Assembly: GCF_003253705.1 (NCBI RefSeq)
Contig: NZ_QKYU01000005.1
Span: 1-64,000, forward strand
Direction of reading: 5' to 3'
Source: Humitalea rosea
GTDB taxonomy: Bacteria; Pseudomonadota; Alphaproteobacteria; Acetobacterales; Acetobacteraceae
DNA length: 64,000 bases
How positions within the stretch are numbered: the first letter of the stretch is position 1; every line of letters starts with the position of its first letter. The position numbers were made by a program, and so were the translations under genes. This document shows positions 46,164 through 54,266 of the stretch, piece after piece. The notes under the pieces were generated by a model that ran no database searches, was not told the origin of the DNA, and was given only the letters and a program-made list of their open reading frames with translations.

Positions 46164-47683
46164 CGGTAGAGCCAGATCTCCGACAGCGGTCCCTGCGCAT
46201 CCTTCAGGCTGGCGCGCAGCTCGACCTGGGGGGCGTTGCCGGGCAGCAGTTCGAAGGCGATGCGCACGCCGCCGGTCTCGGGGTTGAACTCGGAGGAGAT
46301 GTTGCGCACCTCGCCGGGGCTGCCGGAAACATTGGTCTCGAAGGGCGCGCCATTGCGCAGCGCGTCCAGCCGCCCGCCGACCGCATCCAGCACGATCCGC
46401 CGCGCCCGTGCCTCGGAGCCCACGCCGATCCGCGTCGAGGTGAATTGCGCCAGCGCCGCATTCCCCGCCCGTGCGCCCTCCCAGTACAGCCGGTAGGTCA
46501 GCCCGTATTCGCCGCGCGCCCGCATCGGCTGCGCCGGGCGCCAGAAGGCGACGATGTTGTCGTGGATCTCGTCATTGGTCGGGATTTCGAAGAGCTGGAT
46601 TTCGCCCTGGCCCCAATCCCCGATCGGCTCGACCCAGAGGCTCGGGCGGTCCTGGTAATGCGCTTCCAGATCCTGGAAATTCGTGAAGGCCCGGCTGCGC
46701 TGCATCAGTCCGAAGCCGCGCGGATTGGTCTCGGCGAAGGCGCTGACCTGCAGGTCGCGCGGGTTGGACAGCGGCCGCCAGATCTGCTCCCCTTGCCCGG
46801 TCGTGACCATCAGTCCGTCGCTGTCATGCACGGCGGGGCGGTAGTCGTCGATGCCGACACGGTCGTTGGGGCCGAAGAAGAACATGCTGGTGGCGGGCGC
46901 GATGCCGATGCCCGGCAGTTCGACGCGCGGATAGATCGTGGCCTCGACGTCGAAGATCGTCGCCTCGCCGGGGCGGATGGTGAAGCGGAAGGCGGCGGCG
47001 GCACTCTGGCTGTCCATCAGCGCATGCACGACCATGGTCTGCGCGCCCTGCACCGGGCGTTCGATCCAGAAGGCGCGGAACAGGGGGAATTCCTCCCCCT
47101 TCGGGTCGCCGGTGCGGATCGCGAGGCCGCGCGCCGACAGCCCGTAGATGTGCCCCTTGCCGAGCCCGCGGAAATAGGAGGCGCCGAGGAAGGCGCAGAC
47201 CTCGTCGAAGTGGTCCGGCCGGTTCAGCGGATGCGTGAGGCGGAAGCCCGCGAAGCCGAGGTCCGCATCATCCGGCGGCCGGGGCAGGGGGCCGAAGTCG
47301 AACTGGTCGGCGCGGTATCTGATCGGGTGGGCGATGCCGTCGGCGACCTCATGCAGCGCGATCCGGTTGGGATAGAGGAAGCCGCGATGGAAGGGCTGCA
47401 TCTGGAACGGCAGGCCGTCATTGGCCCAGAGCGCCTGCTCCCGCTTGAAGCGGATATGGCGGTACTGGTCATATTCCAGGTCCCGCAACCCGGCCGGCAG
47501 GGTGGTTTCGGGCGGCCGGAAGGGCTGGGCGGCCAGTTCGCGGGCCATGCCGCGCAGGCTGCCCATGTCGAAACGCACCGGGGCCGCGGCCGATTGGGCC
47601 GTGGCATCCGTGGAACTGCCGGTATCCACCACGGCCACCAACAGGGCGGCCGATCCGAGCACTCCGAACTGTCGTCGCTGCAA
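46151..47683 (-). CDS. opgG: Glucan biosynthesis protein OpgG/OpgD
   Basis: 510 residues. The start is set at a TTG (47683) because GGAGG lies 8 bases upstream; a TTG 6 codons earlier overlaps that site. The signal then begins MQRRQFGVLGSAALLVAVV, a twin-arginine signal as in OpgD. The mature protein shows YDQYRHIRFKREQALW, FLYPNRIALHEV and GLSARGLAI, typical of the OpgG family that shapes glucan branching in the periplasm. Confidence 0.93.
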   Translation of the reverse strand: MQRRQFGVLGSAALLVAVVDTGSSTDATAQSAAAPVRFDMGSLRGMARELAAQPFRPPETTLPAGLRDLEYDQYRHIRFKREQALWANDGLPFQMQPFHRGFLYPNRIALHEVADGIAHPIRYRADQFDFGPLPRPPDDADLGFAGFRLTHPLNRPDHFDEVCAFLGASYFRGLGKGHIYGLSARGLAIRTGDPKGEEFPLFRAFWIERPVQGAQTMVVHALMDSQSAAAAFRFTIRPGEATIFDVEATIYPRVELPGIGIAPATSMFFFGPNDRVGIDDYRPAVHDSDGLMVTTGQGEQIWRPLSNPRDLQVSAFAETNPRGFGLMQRSRAFTNFQDLEAHYQDRPSLWVEPIGDWGQGEIQLFEIPTNDEIHDNIVAFWRPAQPMRARGEYGLTYRLYWEGARAGNAALAQFTSTRIGVGSEARARRIVLDAVGGRLDALRNGAPFETNVSGSPGEVRNISSEFNPETGGVRIAFELLPGNAPQVELRASLKDAQGPLSEIWLYRWTP

Positions 47684-47765
47684 GGTCACCGCCTCCTTCA
47701 ATTCGCGTCCGAGGGCGCAACGGGTCGATGGCGTTGAAGTTGCGTGACGTCTGAGTGTGTTCGCA

Positions 47766-47794
47766 GCGGGCCGGCGGGCAGCCTGCCGGCCCGC
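47766..47794 (-). terminator. Strong hairpin after the DUF6481 gene
   Basis: Arms gcgggccggc and gccggcccgc are perfectly complementary and can extend inwards by further pairs. It lies 10 bases past the DUF6481 stop on the minus strand and before opgG. There is no T-run. Confidence 0.55.
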
Positions 47795-47803
47795 GACGAA
47801 AGC

Positions 47804-48223
47804 CTAGCGCCGCGCCTTGCGGGCGGCGTAGCGGGCGTCGCGCGCCACCTTCTGGGCGGCAGCCAGTTCCACGGCGCGCTCAGCCTCCAACGCGCGCTCC
47901 TCGGCGGCGCGGACTGCTTCCTCGGCCGCCAAAGCGGCTGCGGCCGCGGCGGCGGCCTTGCGCTCGACCTCGCGCGCGGCGTCCGCCTCGGCCCGCTTCA
48001 CGGCGGCCAGGCGCTGGCGCTCGGCTTCGGCCTCGCGTTCGGCCTCACGCTCGGCCTGGCGGGCCTGCCGCGCGGCGGCAATGGCCAGGCGCTCCTGCTC
48101 ACGCGCGATGACGGCGGGATCATCGGGGCCTGGCTTGGCCAGGAATTTTTGCAGGATCGCCTGCTTCGCCTTCGCCGCCGTGTCCAACCGATTGTTGACC
48201 CGATCGTCTTTGTAACCCGCCAT
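47804..48223 (-). CDS. DUF6481 family coiled-coil protein
   Basis: 139 residues. MAGYKDDRVNNRLDTAAKAKQ is the conserved opening of DUF6481; the rest is one long charged helix rich in A, E, R and K, with heptad-like repeats. There is no signal or membrane segment. The function is unknown; the composition fits a cytosolic coiled-coil protein, perhaps one that binds nucleic acid. A single-gene unit with its own hairpin terminator. Confidence 0.8.
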   Translation of the reverse strand: MAGYKDDRVNNRLDTAAKAKQAILQKFLAKPGPDDPAVIAREQERLAIAAARQARQAEREAEREAEAERQRLAAVKRAEADAAREVERKAAAAAAAALAAEEAVRAAEERALEAERAVELAAAQKVARDARYAARKARR

Positions 48224-48381
48224 TCTCGCTTTCTCTGGATTGCCGCGGGGAGGAGATCCCCGCAGTGAAAAGGGGCGTTTAGCAGCAGCGCGCGATAAGT
48301 GGAACCGATGAGCGCGGCCGCCCCCGATTGACTCGAACCGGGGCGCTCCGCAGCCTTGCCCCGCGTGATGCAGGAGTGACC

Positions 48382-49272
48382 ATGACCGACGGCATGCTGC
48401 CCACCGAACGACACAGCTTCTCCGCCATCGTGGACCGCCCGCCCCTGGCCCTGCCGGGCAAGGCGAGGATCATCGTCTGGACCATCGTGAACCTGGAGGT
48501 CTGGGACATCTCCCGCCCCATGGCCCGCCAGGTGATCCCCGCGCCGACCGGCCAAATGCTGCTGCCCGATGTCGCCAACTGGTCCTGGCATGAATACGGC
48601 ATGCGGGTCGGCGTCTGGCGCTTCTTCGACCTCTACCGCCGCCTGGGGCTGCGGCCCACCCTCTCCATCAACGCCCGCGTCTGCACCGATTACGCACGCG
48701 TGGCGGCCGAGGCGCGCGACGCCGGCTGGGAGTTCATGGGCCATGCCTATGAACAGATGCCGATCCACAAGGTCGATGACCAGCGCGCCATGATCCATCG
48801 CAGCATGGACCTGCTGCAAGGGTTCACGGGCAAGCGACCCGTGGGCTGGCTCGGGCCCGGCCTGACCCAGACCCTGGAGACGCCGGAGCTTCTGGCCGAG
48901 GCCGGGGTCAAATACATCGGCGACTGGGTCTATGACGACGAGCCGACGGTGATCCGCACCCACAATGGCCCGCTGGTCACGCTGCCCTATTCCGTCGAGC
49001 TGAACGACATCCCCATGATGATCGTGCAGCACCATGAGAGCGGCTACTGGAAGCAGCGGGTCATGGACCAGTTCCAGCGCCTGCATGCCGAGGGTGGCGA
49101 CCGCCCCAAGATCATGGCGATCGCCATCCACCCCTATATCTCAGGCCAGCCGCATCGCATCCGCTACCTGGAGGAGATCTACCAGGAGATCGCGGGCTAC
49201 GATGGCGTGCTGCATTGGAACGGCGAGCAGATCTACGACTGGTACAATGGGGTGGCGCAAGTCCACCCCTGA
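48382..49272 (+). CDS. Polysaccharide deacetylase-like protein (PuuE/allantoinase type)
   Basis: 296 residues behind CAGGAG. It belongs to the NodB-homology superfamily in the variant without a clear signal peptide: LSINARVCTDYA, EFMGHAYEQMPIHK (metal-binding H-E), WLGPGLTQTLETPELL and AIHPYISGQPHR. These are most like allantoinase/PuuE-type enzymes acting on small C-N bonds. The substrate cannot be read from the sequence. It converges on the RluA-type gene, with the stops 3 bases apart. Confidence 0.85.
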   Translation: MTDGMLPTERHSFSAIVDRPPLALPGKARIIVWTIVNLEVWDISRPMARQVIPAPTGQMLLPDVANWSWHEYGMRVGVWRFFDLYRRLGLRPTLSINARVCTDYARVAAEARDAGWEFMGHAYEQMPIHKVDDQRAMIHRSMDLLQGFTGKRPVGWLGPGLTQTLETPELLAEAGVKYIGDWVYDDEPTVIRTHNGPLVTLPYSVELNDIPMMIVQHHESGYWKQRVMDQFQRLHAEGGDRPKIMAIAIHPYISGQPHRIRYLEEIYQEIAGYDGVLHWNGEQIYDWYNGVAQVHP

Positions 49273-49275
49273 CGC

Positions 49276-50253
49276 TCAGGGTATGCGGCGCGACTTTGGT
49301 GTGCGCGGGGCCTCGAAGCCGAAATAGGCGAAGGTTTCGGCCATGTGCGGCGGCAGCGGCGCCGAAACCTCCAGCGTCCCGCCCAAGGGATGCGGCAGGC
49401 GGATGGTGCGGGCATGCAGATGCAACTGCCCCGACACATCGGCCATATGCGCGGCCGAGCCGCCATACTTGCCATCGCCGAGGATCGGCGCGCCCAGCGC
49501 CTCCAGGCAATGCACCCGAAGCTGGTGGGTGCGGCCGGTCAGCGGCTTCAGCTCCAGCCAGGCGGCGCGGCGACGGACGACGTCCAGCGTCCGAAAATCG
49601 GTCACGGCGCGGGTCGCGTCCAGGGCACCCGGTTCGGCCGCGGTCATGCGTTCGCCACGGGTGCCGGGGGCCTTGGTGAGGGCCATTTCGATGCGGCCCT
49701 CGGGCGGCACCGGCTCGCCGACCACCACGGCCCAATAGGTCTTTTCCGCATCGCGGCCGCGGAAGGCGGCGGCGAGCTTGGACGCGGCACCCGCCGTGCG
49801 CGCCAGCAGCAGCACGCCGGAGGTGTCGCGGTCCAGCCGATGCACCAGGCGGGGGCGTTCCTCGGCGTCGAAGCGCAGCGCCTCCAGCATCCCGTCCAGG
49901 TGCTTGGTGATGCCGGGGCCACCCTGCACCGCCAGGCCGTGCGGCTTGTCGATCGCGATCACCGCCTCGTCCCGGTAGAGGACCAGGCGTTGCAGGTCCT
50001 TGGTCTGGCGTTCGTCCACCGGGCGCGGGGCGGCTTTCGGGGCCTGGCCCTCGGGCAGCGGCGGGACGCGGACGACCATGCCGGGGTTGAGGCGGTCATT
50101 CGCCTCCGCCCGCTTGCCGTCGACACGGATCTGGCCGGTGCGCAGCATCTTTTGCAGCGCGCCCTGGGTGAGTTGCGGGAAATGGCGGCGGAACCAGCGG
50201 TCGAGGCGGGTATCGGCGTCGTCGGAGGCGACGGTGAGGTTGGCAATGGACAT
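49276..50253 (-). CDS. RluA-family pseudouridine synthase (RluC/D-like)
   Basis: 325 residues. An N-terminal S4 RNA-binding domain (TRLDRWFRRHFPQLT, GQIRVDGKR) precedes the synthase domain with the catalytic Asp in HRLDRDTSGVLLLA and the RTHQLRVH motif. It isomerises uridines in rRNA, probably 23S. S4 presence favours RluC or RluD over RluA. Length is normal. Confidence 0.93.
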   Translation of the reverse strand: MSIANLTVASDDADTRLDRWFRRHFPQLTQGALQKMLRTGQIRVDGKRAEANDRLNPGMVVRVPPLPEGQAPKAAPRPVDERQTKDLQRLVLYRDEAVIAIDKPHGLAVQGGPGITKHLDGMLEALRFDAEERPRLVHRLDRDTSGVLLLARTAGAASKLAAAFRGRDAEKTYWAVVVGEPVPPEGRIEMALTKAPGTRGERMTAAEPGALDATRAVTDFRTLDVVRRRAAWLELKPLTGRTHQLRVHCLEALGAPILGDGKYGGSAAHMADVSGQLHLHARTIRLPHPLGGTLEVSAPLPPHMAETFAYFGFEAPRTPKSRRIP

Positions 50254-50321
50254 GATGGCAGGCGCGTAGCGGAGGGGCGGCGTGGCGTCCAGCGAAACAT
50301 CTTGACGTTTAGGATAATATA

Positions 50322-50361
50322 CCTTACTACCTTACCATATTACTATCTTATTCCCTTACAG
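50322..50361 (+). repeat. Five 8-bp tandem repeats upstream of the AbrB-like gene
   Basis: Units ccttacta, ccttacca, tattacta, tcttattc and ccttacag follow each other without gaps; each has TTA at positions 3-5. They sit in an AT-rich pocket, 9 bases before the AbrB-like ATG and running into its AGGAGG site, with TTGACG at 50302. The layout suggests cooperative binding of a small repressor, most simply the AbrB-like protein itself. Confidence 0.6.
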
Positions 50362-50370
50362 GAGGGTTCG

Positions 50371-50646
50371 ATGACGCTGCCCATGGCGAAGATGACGGTG
50401 AAGAACCAGTTGACCCTGCCCAAGGCGGTGGTCGAGGCGCTGGGCAACCCCAGCCATTTCCGGGTGCAGGTGCATAAGGATGCGCTGATCCTGTGGCCGG
50501 CGCGGTTGGTGACGGCGCGGGACCATGCGGCGCGGTTGGCGACGGATGAGGCGACGCTGCGGGCGGCCAAGGCGTGGAAGCAGGCGGAGAAGGCGCGGTT
50601 GGTGGGGGAAGATGGCATGGATGGGGAGGGAGGGCAAGGAAAATAA
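50371..50646 (+). CDS. AbrB/MazE/SpoVT-like DNA-binding protein
   Basis: 91 residues with a perfect AGGAGG site. The N-terminus AKMTVKNQLTLPKAVVEAL is the swapped-hairpin AbrB/MazE domain, followed by VQVHKDALILWP. A charged helical tail of about 45 residues ends in a Gly/Glu-rich run. Proteins of this kind are antitoxins or transition-state regulators. No MazF toxin adjoins it; the next genes are parDE, 59 bases on. It may regulate itself through the 8-bp repeats upstream. Confidence 0.75.
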   Translation: MTLPMAKMTVKNQLTLPKAVVEALGNPSHFRVQVHKDALILWPARLVTARDHAARLATDEATLRAAKAWKQAEKARLVGEDGMDGEGGQGK

Positions 50647-50648
50647 GC

Positions 50649-50680
50649 CGATAACACGGATTGCGCAGTTTGTGTTATCG
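50649..50680. promoter_or_regulatory. Perfect 9-bp inverted repeat upstream of parD
   Basis: Arms cgataacac (50649-50657) and gtgttatcg (50672-50680) are perfect complements separated by 14 bases. The site starts 3 bases after the AbrB-like stop and ends 25 bases before the parD ATG. ParD dimers bind such sites to repress their own operon. Confidence 0.65.
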
Positions 50681-50705
50681 ATGCGGCGTTCAGAAGGAGC
50701 CTGCC

Positions 50706-50951
50706 ATGAACGTGTCGATCGGAGCCCGATGGGAAGGGTTCGTGGAGGCCGCCGTCAAAAGCGGCCGGTACAGTTCCGCGAGCGAGGTGATGCGGGAGGG
50801 GCTGCGGCTCGTCGAGGAACGCGAGACGCGGCTCAAGGCGCTGCGGGAGACGCTGGATGCCTCGATCGCGCGGGGTGGGCGGGTCACGGATGAGGAGCTT
50901 TCGGCGTCCTTGCTGGCGACATCAGCGGAGTTGGCGAAGGAAGGGTATTGA
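50706..50951 (+). CDS. parD: ParD-family antitoxin
   Basis: 81 residues from MNVSIGARWEGFV. The ribbon-helix-helix domain shows MNVSIG as the strand and SGRYSSASEVMREGLRLVEERE, the classic ParD helices. The C-terminal part that embraces the toxin reads DEELSASLLATSAELAKEGY. It neutralises ParE and represses the operon. Its stop is immediately followed by the parE ATG. Confidence 0.9.
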   Translation: MNVSIGARWEGFVEAAVKSGRYSSASEVMREGLRLVEERETRLKALRETLDASIARGGRVTDEELSASLLATSAELAKEGY

Positions 50952-51257
50952 ATGCGGCAGCTTGTCTATCTGCTGTCCGCACGAGACGACCTGACCGATA
51001 TCCTGAGATACATCACCCGCGAAAGCCGGGATCGCGCCATCGGCGAAGCCTTTGTCGTCATGCTGCGGCAGCAGTGCCGCAAGCTGGCGGCGCTGCCCGG
51101 CACGCTCGGTGTGGCAAGGCCGGAGCTTCGGCCGGATATCCGCAGCCTGCCCTACAAGGGCTATGTCATCTTCTTCCGCTACGAAGACGATCTGGTCGAG
51201 GTCGTGAATATCCTCGAAGGCCACAGGGATATAGTTTCCCTCTTCAGCCAGGAGTAG
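50952..51257 (+). CDS. parE: ParE/RelE-superfamily toxin
   Basis: 101 residues starting one base after the parD stop. The RelE/ParE fold is clear: YLLSARDDLTDILRYI, LAALPGTLGVARPELRP and the C-terminal strand pair YKGYVIFFRYEDD with EVVNILEGHRD. ParE toxins poison DNA gyrase. The full length and motifs suggest an active toxin. Confidence 0.9.
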   Translation: MRQLVYLLSARDDLTDILRYITRESRDRAIGEAFVVMLRQQCRKLAALPGTLGVARPELRPDIRSLPYKGYVIFFRYEDDLVEVVNILEGHRDIVSLFSQE

Positions 51258-51272
51258 GTTTAGAATGGACCT

Positions 51273-52352
51273 TTAACCAATAAGCTTGGCCGTGATTGCG
51301 ATGGCCTCATCCATCTCTGCGGTGACACGACATCCGTAGGCCCGATCCAAGGCGAGATGGCGCTCTTTTATCATCGCGGATAAAGAGCCCTCGGTGAAGA
51401 ACGCATCTCCATAGGCAAGCGCTGCTGCGGCATGGTCGAAATCAAACAGATCATTGCCCTTGAATTTTCGGCCCTTATTCCAGCGCAGTGAGGCGTGGAG
51501 GCTTGAGAGAATATGCAGCGTCCGCAGCTCGTCACGAGCTTTGTTTTTTTCGAGGCATACAGCGAGAAGGTTCTTGTGTTGATTTTCAAAGGCTTGGCAC
51601 TGAGCCGGCGTTGGCTGTTCGGAGATCGCTCCCCGTTCGAAAGCCATGGAAACTGTTATGTCTACAGCTATTCCACCAAATAAATCGACTATCCCTCGTG
51701 CTTCGTCTGCATATGCCTGTTCAAAACTCTGTAGGTAGCAGGCATTATCCGCTACGTCGGCATTTAATTTTTCTGCAATGCGCCTGAATTCTATTTCTAT
51801 TGTTGGAAAATTCCCGATAGTTTTGATGATGTCGCGAAGTGGGGTAGTCCACATCAGGTCAAAAACTGCCTTCTGTATTTCAAATTCTGCTTCGGGGTCG
51901 AAAGACATATTCGTTGGATGCACCATACCCAGTACGTAGCTGTGCTTAGACCAGATAAGATGCTTCACCGGGTGAAGATTAGTTTGCCCAGACCTCGAGC
52001 GCAGGAAATATGCAATCTCAGTCCCAATCCGGGCATCCTGGCCAACGAGCGTGACACCCAGGCTGAGCTCATCGATGAGCGCTGCTGTCGCCAGCCGAGA
52101 GACCGGGTCGCTCTGCTTCATCAACTCGAGGAAGACCGTCTCGCTGATGGGGCAGAATACACGCCCGGCAGCAATGCCCTTTCGAAGCAGGCCCAGAAGT
52201 TCAACTGCGCTGGTGCTATCCAGATCAGCATTCGCCTTCCGTAGAAGAATCCAATATCTGGTATCAAGATAAATGACATGTCGTTCAGCCAACGTTTCCC
52301 CTAACGCGATCTTGGCTCGACGCACATACATATCGATGGCGGTTGCGATCAT
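51273..52352 (-). CDS. PIN-like domain protein in a lower-GC island
   Basis: 359 residues with clearly lower GC than its neighbours. Scattered acidic residues in a PIN-like order are seen: D30 in IYLDTRYWILL, E71/E76 in ISETVFLEL and the block GNDLFDFDHAAAALAYGDAFFTE with D304, D306, H307 and D316. This resembles PIN-fold ribonucleases and their toxin relatives, but with a large insert (about 85-290). It converges on parE (15 bases between stops). A TATAAT lies 5 bases before the ATG, implying a leaderless transcript or a start at 52331. Acquisition with the TA genes is likely; the activity is inferred. Confidence 0.65.
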   Translation of the reverse strand: MIATAIDMYVRRAKIALGETLAERHVIYLDTRYWILLRKANADLDSTSAVELLGLLRKGIAAGRVFCPISETVFLELMKQSDPVSRLATAALIDELSLGVTLVGQDARIGTEIAYFLRSRSGQTNLHPVKHLIWSKHSYVLGMVHPTNMSFDPEAEFEIQKAVFDLMWTTPLRDIIKTIGNFPTIEIEFRRIAEKLNADVADNACYLQSFEQAYADEARGIVDLFGGIAVDITVSMAFERGAISEQPTPAQCQAFENQHKNLLAVCLEKNKARDELRTLHILSSLHASLRWNKGRKFKGNDLFDFDHAAAALAYGDAFFTEGSLSAMIKERHLALDRAYGCRVTAEMDEAIAITAKLIG

Positions 52353-52357
52353 TCTCC

Positions 52358-52363
52358 ATTATA
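52358..52363 (-). promoter_or_regulatory. -10 box of the PIN-like gene
   Basis: TATAAT on the minus strand, a perfect -10, 5 bases upstream of the ATG at 52352. No good -35 is seen at the normal spacing. If used, the message starts at or just inside the first codons. Confidence 0.4.
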
Positions 52364-52449
52364 TGTGGAGCACACTTCAAAGCGCCATAAAATCAATAGG
52401 CCGAAATATTTTTAAGCCGCCGCTGGCAATCAGATTTCTATCTGGCCGT

Positions 52450-52809
52450 TTACCGTCGCCCCATGTGCCAAAAGACCACCGCAAACGCCCCCAACCCCAA
52501 CACCAGCGTCAACCCCACATACACCACCCCCAACCACCACTGCCTCTCCCACAGCACCCCCGTCTCCAGCGAAAACGCCGAGAAGGTGGTGAACCCCCCC
52601 AACACCCCGGTGACCAGAAACAGCCGCCACTCCCCCGACACGCCCAAGCCCGCCGCCAGCCCGATCAACCCGCTGCCGACCACATTCACCACCAGCGTCC
52701 CCCAGGGGAACACCGCCACCGGCGAGGCGAACAGCGTCGAGACCACAAAGCGCAGCACCGACCCCACCGCCCCGCCGGCCGCGACCAGCAGCATGGTCCA
52801 GGGCGTCAC
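52450..52809 (-). CDS. crcB: Fluoride channel/exporter CrcB (FluC)
   Basis: 119 residues with a GTG start sharing bases with the rarA stop (GTGA). Four membrane helices with the Fluc motifs GGAVGSVLRF, FPWGTLVVNVVGS and GGFTTFSAFSLE (the Phe-box and the Na+-site turn). Dimers export fluoride. No fluoride riboswitch is seen since the gene is the second in its operon. Confidence 0.94.
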   Translation of the reverse strand: MTPWTMLLVAAGGAVGSVLRFVVSTLFASPVAVFPWGTLVVNVVGSGLIGLAAGLGVSGEWRLFLVTGVLGGFTTFSAFSLETGVLWERQWWLGVVYVGLTLVLGLGAFAVVFWHMGRR

Positions 52810-54164
52810 GTCCGCGGTTTCCGCGCCGGCGCCACCGTGCCCATTTCACCCCGCGCCGCCCCGCGCGTCGCCCGCAGCCGCGCCAGATGCGCCAGTTTCT
52901 CGCCGATCGCTGCCTCCCGTCCCCGCTCCGTCGGCGTGTAGAGCCGCGCCGGCACCATCCCATCCGGCCAGTAATCCTGGCCCGAAAAAGCCTCCTCGGC
53001 ATCGTGGTCGTAGGAATACCCGCCGCCGTAGCCGAGGTCCTTCATCATCCGCGTCGGCGCGTTCAGGATATGCGCCGGCGGCATCAGGCTGCCGGTTTCC
53101 GCCGCCAGCCGGCGCGCAGCACCCCAGGCGCGATAGGCCGAGTTGGATTTGTCCGCCGTCGCCAGCCGCAGCACCAGTTCCGCCAGCGCCAATTCGCCCT
53201 CCGGGCTGCCCAGCCGTTCGTAGGTTTCCCAGGCCGCCAGCGCGAAAGGCAGCGCGCCGGGATCGGCCAGCCCGACATCCTCGGCGGCGAAGCGGGTCAG
53301 GCGGCGGGCGATGTAGCGCGGGTCCTCGCCGCCGCCGACCATGCGGGCGAACCAGTAGAGCGCCGCATCCGGGTCGCTACCGCGCATCGATTTGTGCAGC
53401 GCGGAGATGAGGTTGTAGTGCTCCTCCCGGTCCCGGTCATACAGCGCCGCCCGCCGCGCCAGCAGCGCCGAAAGCGCCGCCACATCCAGCGGCGGCGCCC
53501 CCGCCGGCAGCGCCAGAAGCTGCTCGGCCATGTTGAGCAGGTACCGCCCGTCGCCATCGGCCATGGCCCGCAGGATCGGCCGCGCGGCGGCATCCAGCGG
53601 CAGCGGGCGCCCGGCCTCGGCCTCCGCCCGCTGGATCAGCAGGTCCAGCGCCTCTTCATCCAGCCTGCGCAGCACCAGCACCTGGCAGCGCGAGAGCAGC
53701 GCGCCGTTCAGCGCGAAGGAGGGGTTTTCGGTCGTCGCCCCGACCAGCACCACGGTGCCATCCTCGACCACCGGCAAAAACCCGTCCTGCTGGGCGCGAT
53801 TGAAGCGGTGGATCTCATCCACGAACAGCAGCGTGCCGCGCGGTGAGGCGCGGGCCGCGTCGAAGGCCCGCTTGAGGTCAGCGACCCCCGAAAACACCGC
53901 CGAAAGCTGTTCGAACCGCAGGCCCGCCGCCTCGGCCAGCAGCCTGGCGATGGTGGTCTTGCCCACCCCCGGCGGCCCCCAGAGGATCAGGGAGGACAGC
54001 GCCCCGCGTTCCAGCATCCGGCTGAGCGCGCCATCGGGGCCGACCAGATGCGGCTGGCCGACGACCTCGGCGAGGGTTTTGGGGCGCAGGCGATCGGCCA
54101 GCGGCCGCTCCCCTGCGGGGCGGGGCGGGCCTTCGGGCTCGCCGAACAGATCATTAAGGGTCAC
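52806..54164 (-). CDS. rarA: Replication-associated recombination protein A (RarA/MgsA)
   Basis: 452 residues from a GTG that gives (M)TLNDLFGE, as in other RarA proteins; an ATG 21 codons upstream is in frame and gives a basic extension. AAA+ motifs are LWGPPGVGKTT, FVDEIHRFN and LVGATTENPSF. The C-terminal tetramerisation domain contains MRGSDPDAALYW and YGYGGGYSYDHD-like residues. It acts at stalled replication forks. It overlaps crcB. Confidence 0.94.
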   Translation of the reverse strand: MTLNDLFGEPEGPPRPAGERPLADRLRPKTLAEVVGQPHLVGPDGALSRMLERGALSSLILWGPPGVGKTTIARLLAEAAGLRFEQLSAVFSGVADLKRAFDAARASPRGTLLFVDEIHRFNRAQQDGFLPVVEDGTVVLVGATTENPSFALNGALLSRCQVLVLRRLDEEALDLLIQRAEAEAGRPLPLDAAARPILRAMADGDGRYLLNMAEQLLALPAGAPPLDVAALSALLARRAALYDRDREEHYNLISALHKSMRGSDPDAALYWFARMVGGGEDPRYIARRLTRFAAEDVGLADPGALPFALAAWETYERLGSPEGELALAELVLRLATADKSNSAYRAWGAARRLAAETGSLMPPAHILNAPTRMMKDLGYGGGYSYDHDAEEAFSGQDYWPDGMVPARLYTPTERGREAAIGEKLAHLARLRATRGAARGEMGTVAPARKPRT

Positions 54165-54266
54165 CGGCCTAGAATAAACGAGCCGGCGCCGTCGGGCTAC
54201 TCGGGCCTTGACGCGGTCGGCAGCCACCGCTTGTTGGTGTCAACCAACCAGATCGAGGAACGAGCC

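Noticed and set aside
44235-46169. Open frame of 644 codons on the plus strand opposite opgH
   Set aside because: Rich in Gln, Arg, His and without motifs; opgH on the other strand is certain.
52450-52809. Fluoride riboswitch for crcB
   Set aside because: crcB starts within the rarA stop codon, so there is no leader to hold one, and none is seen before rarA.
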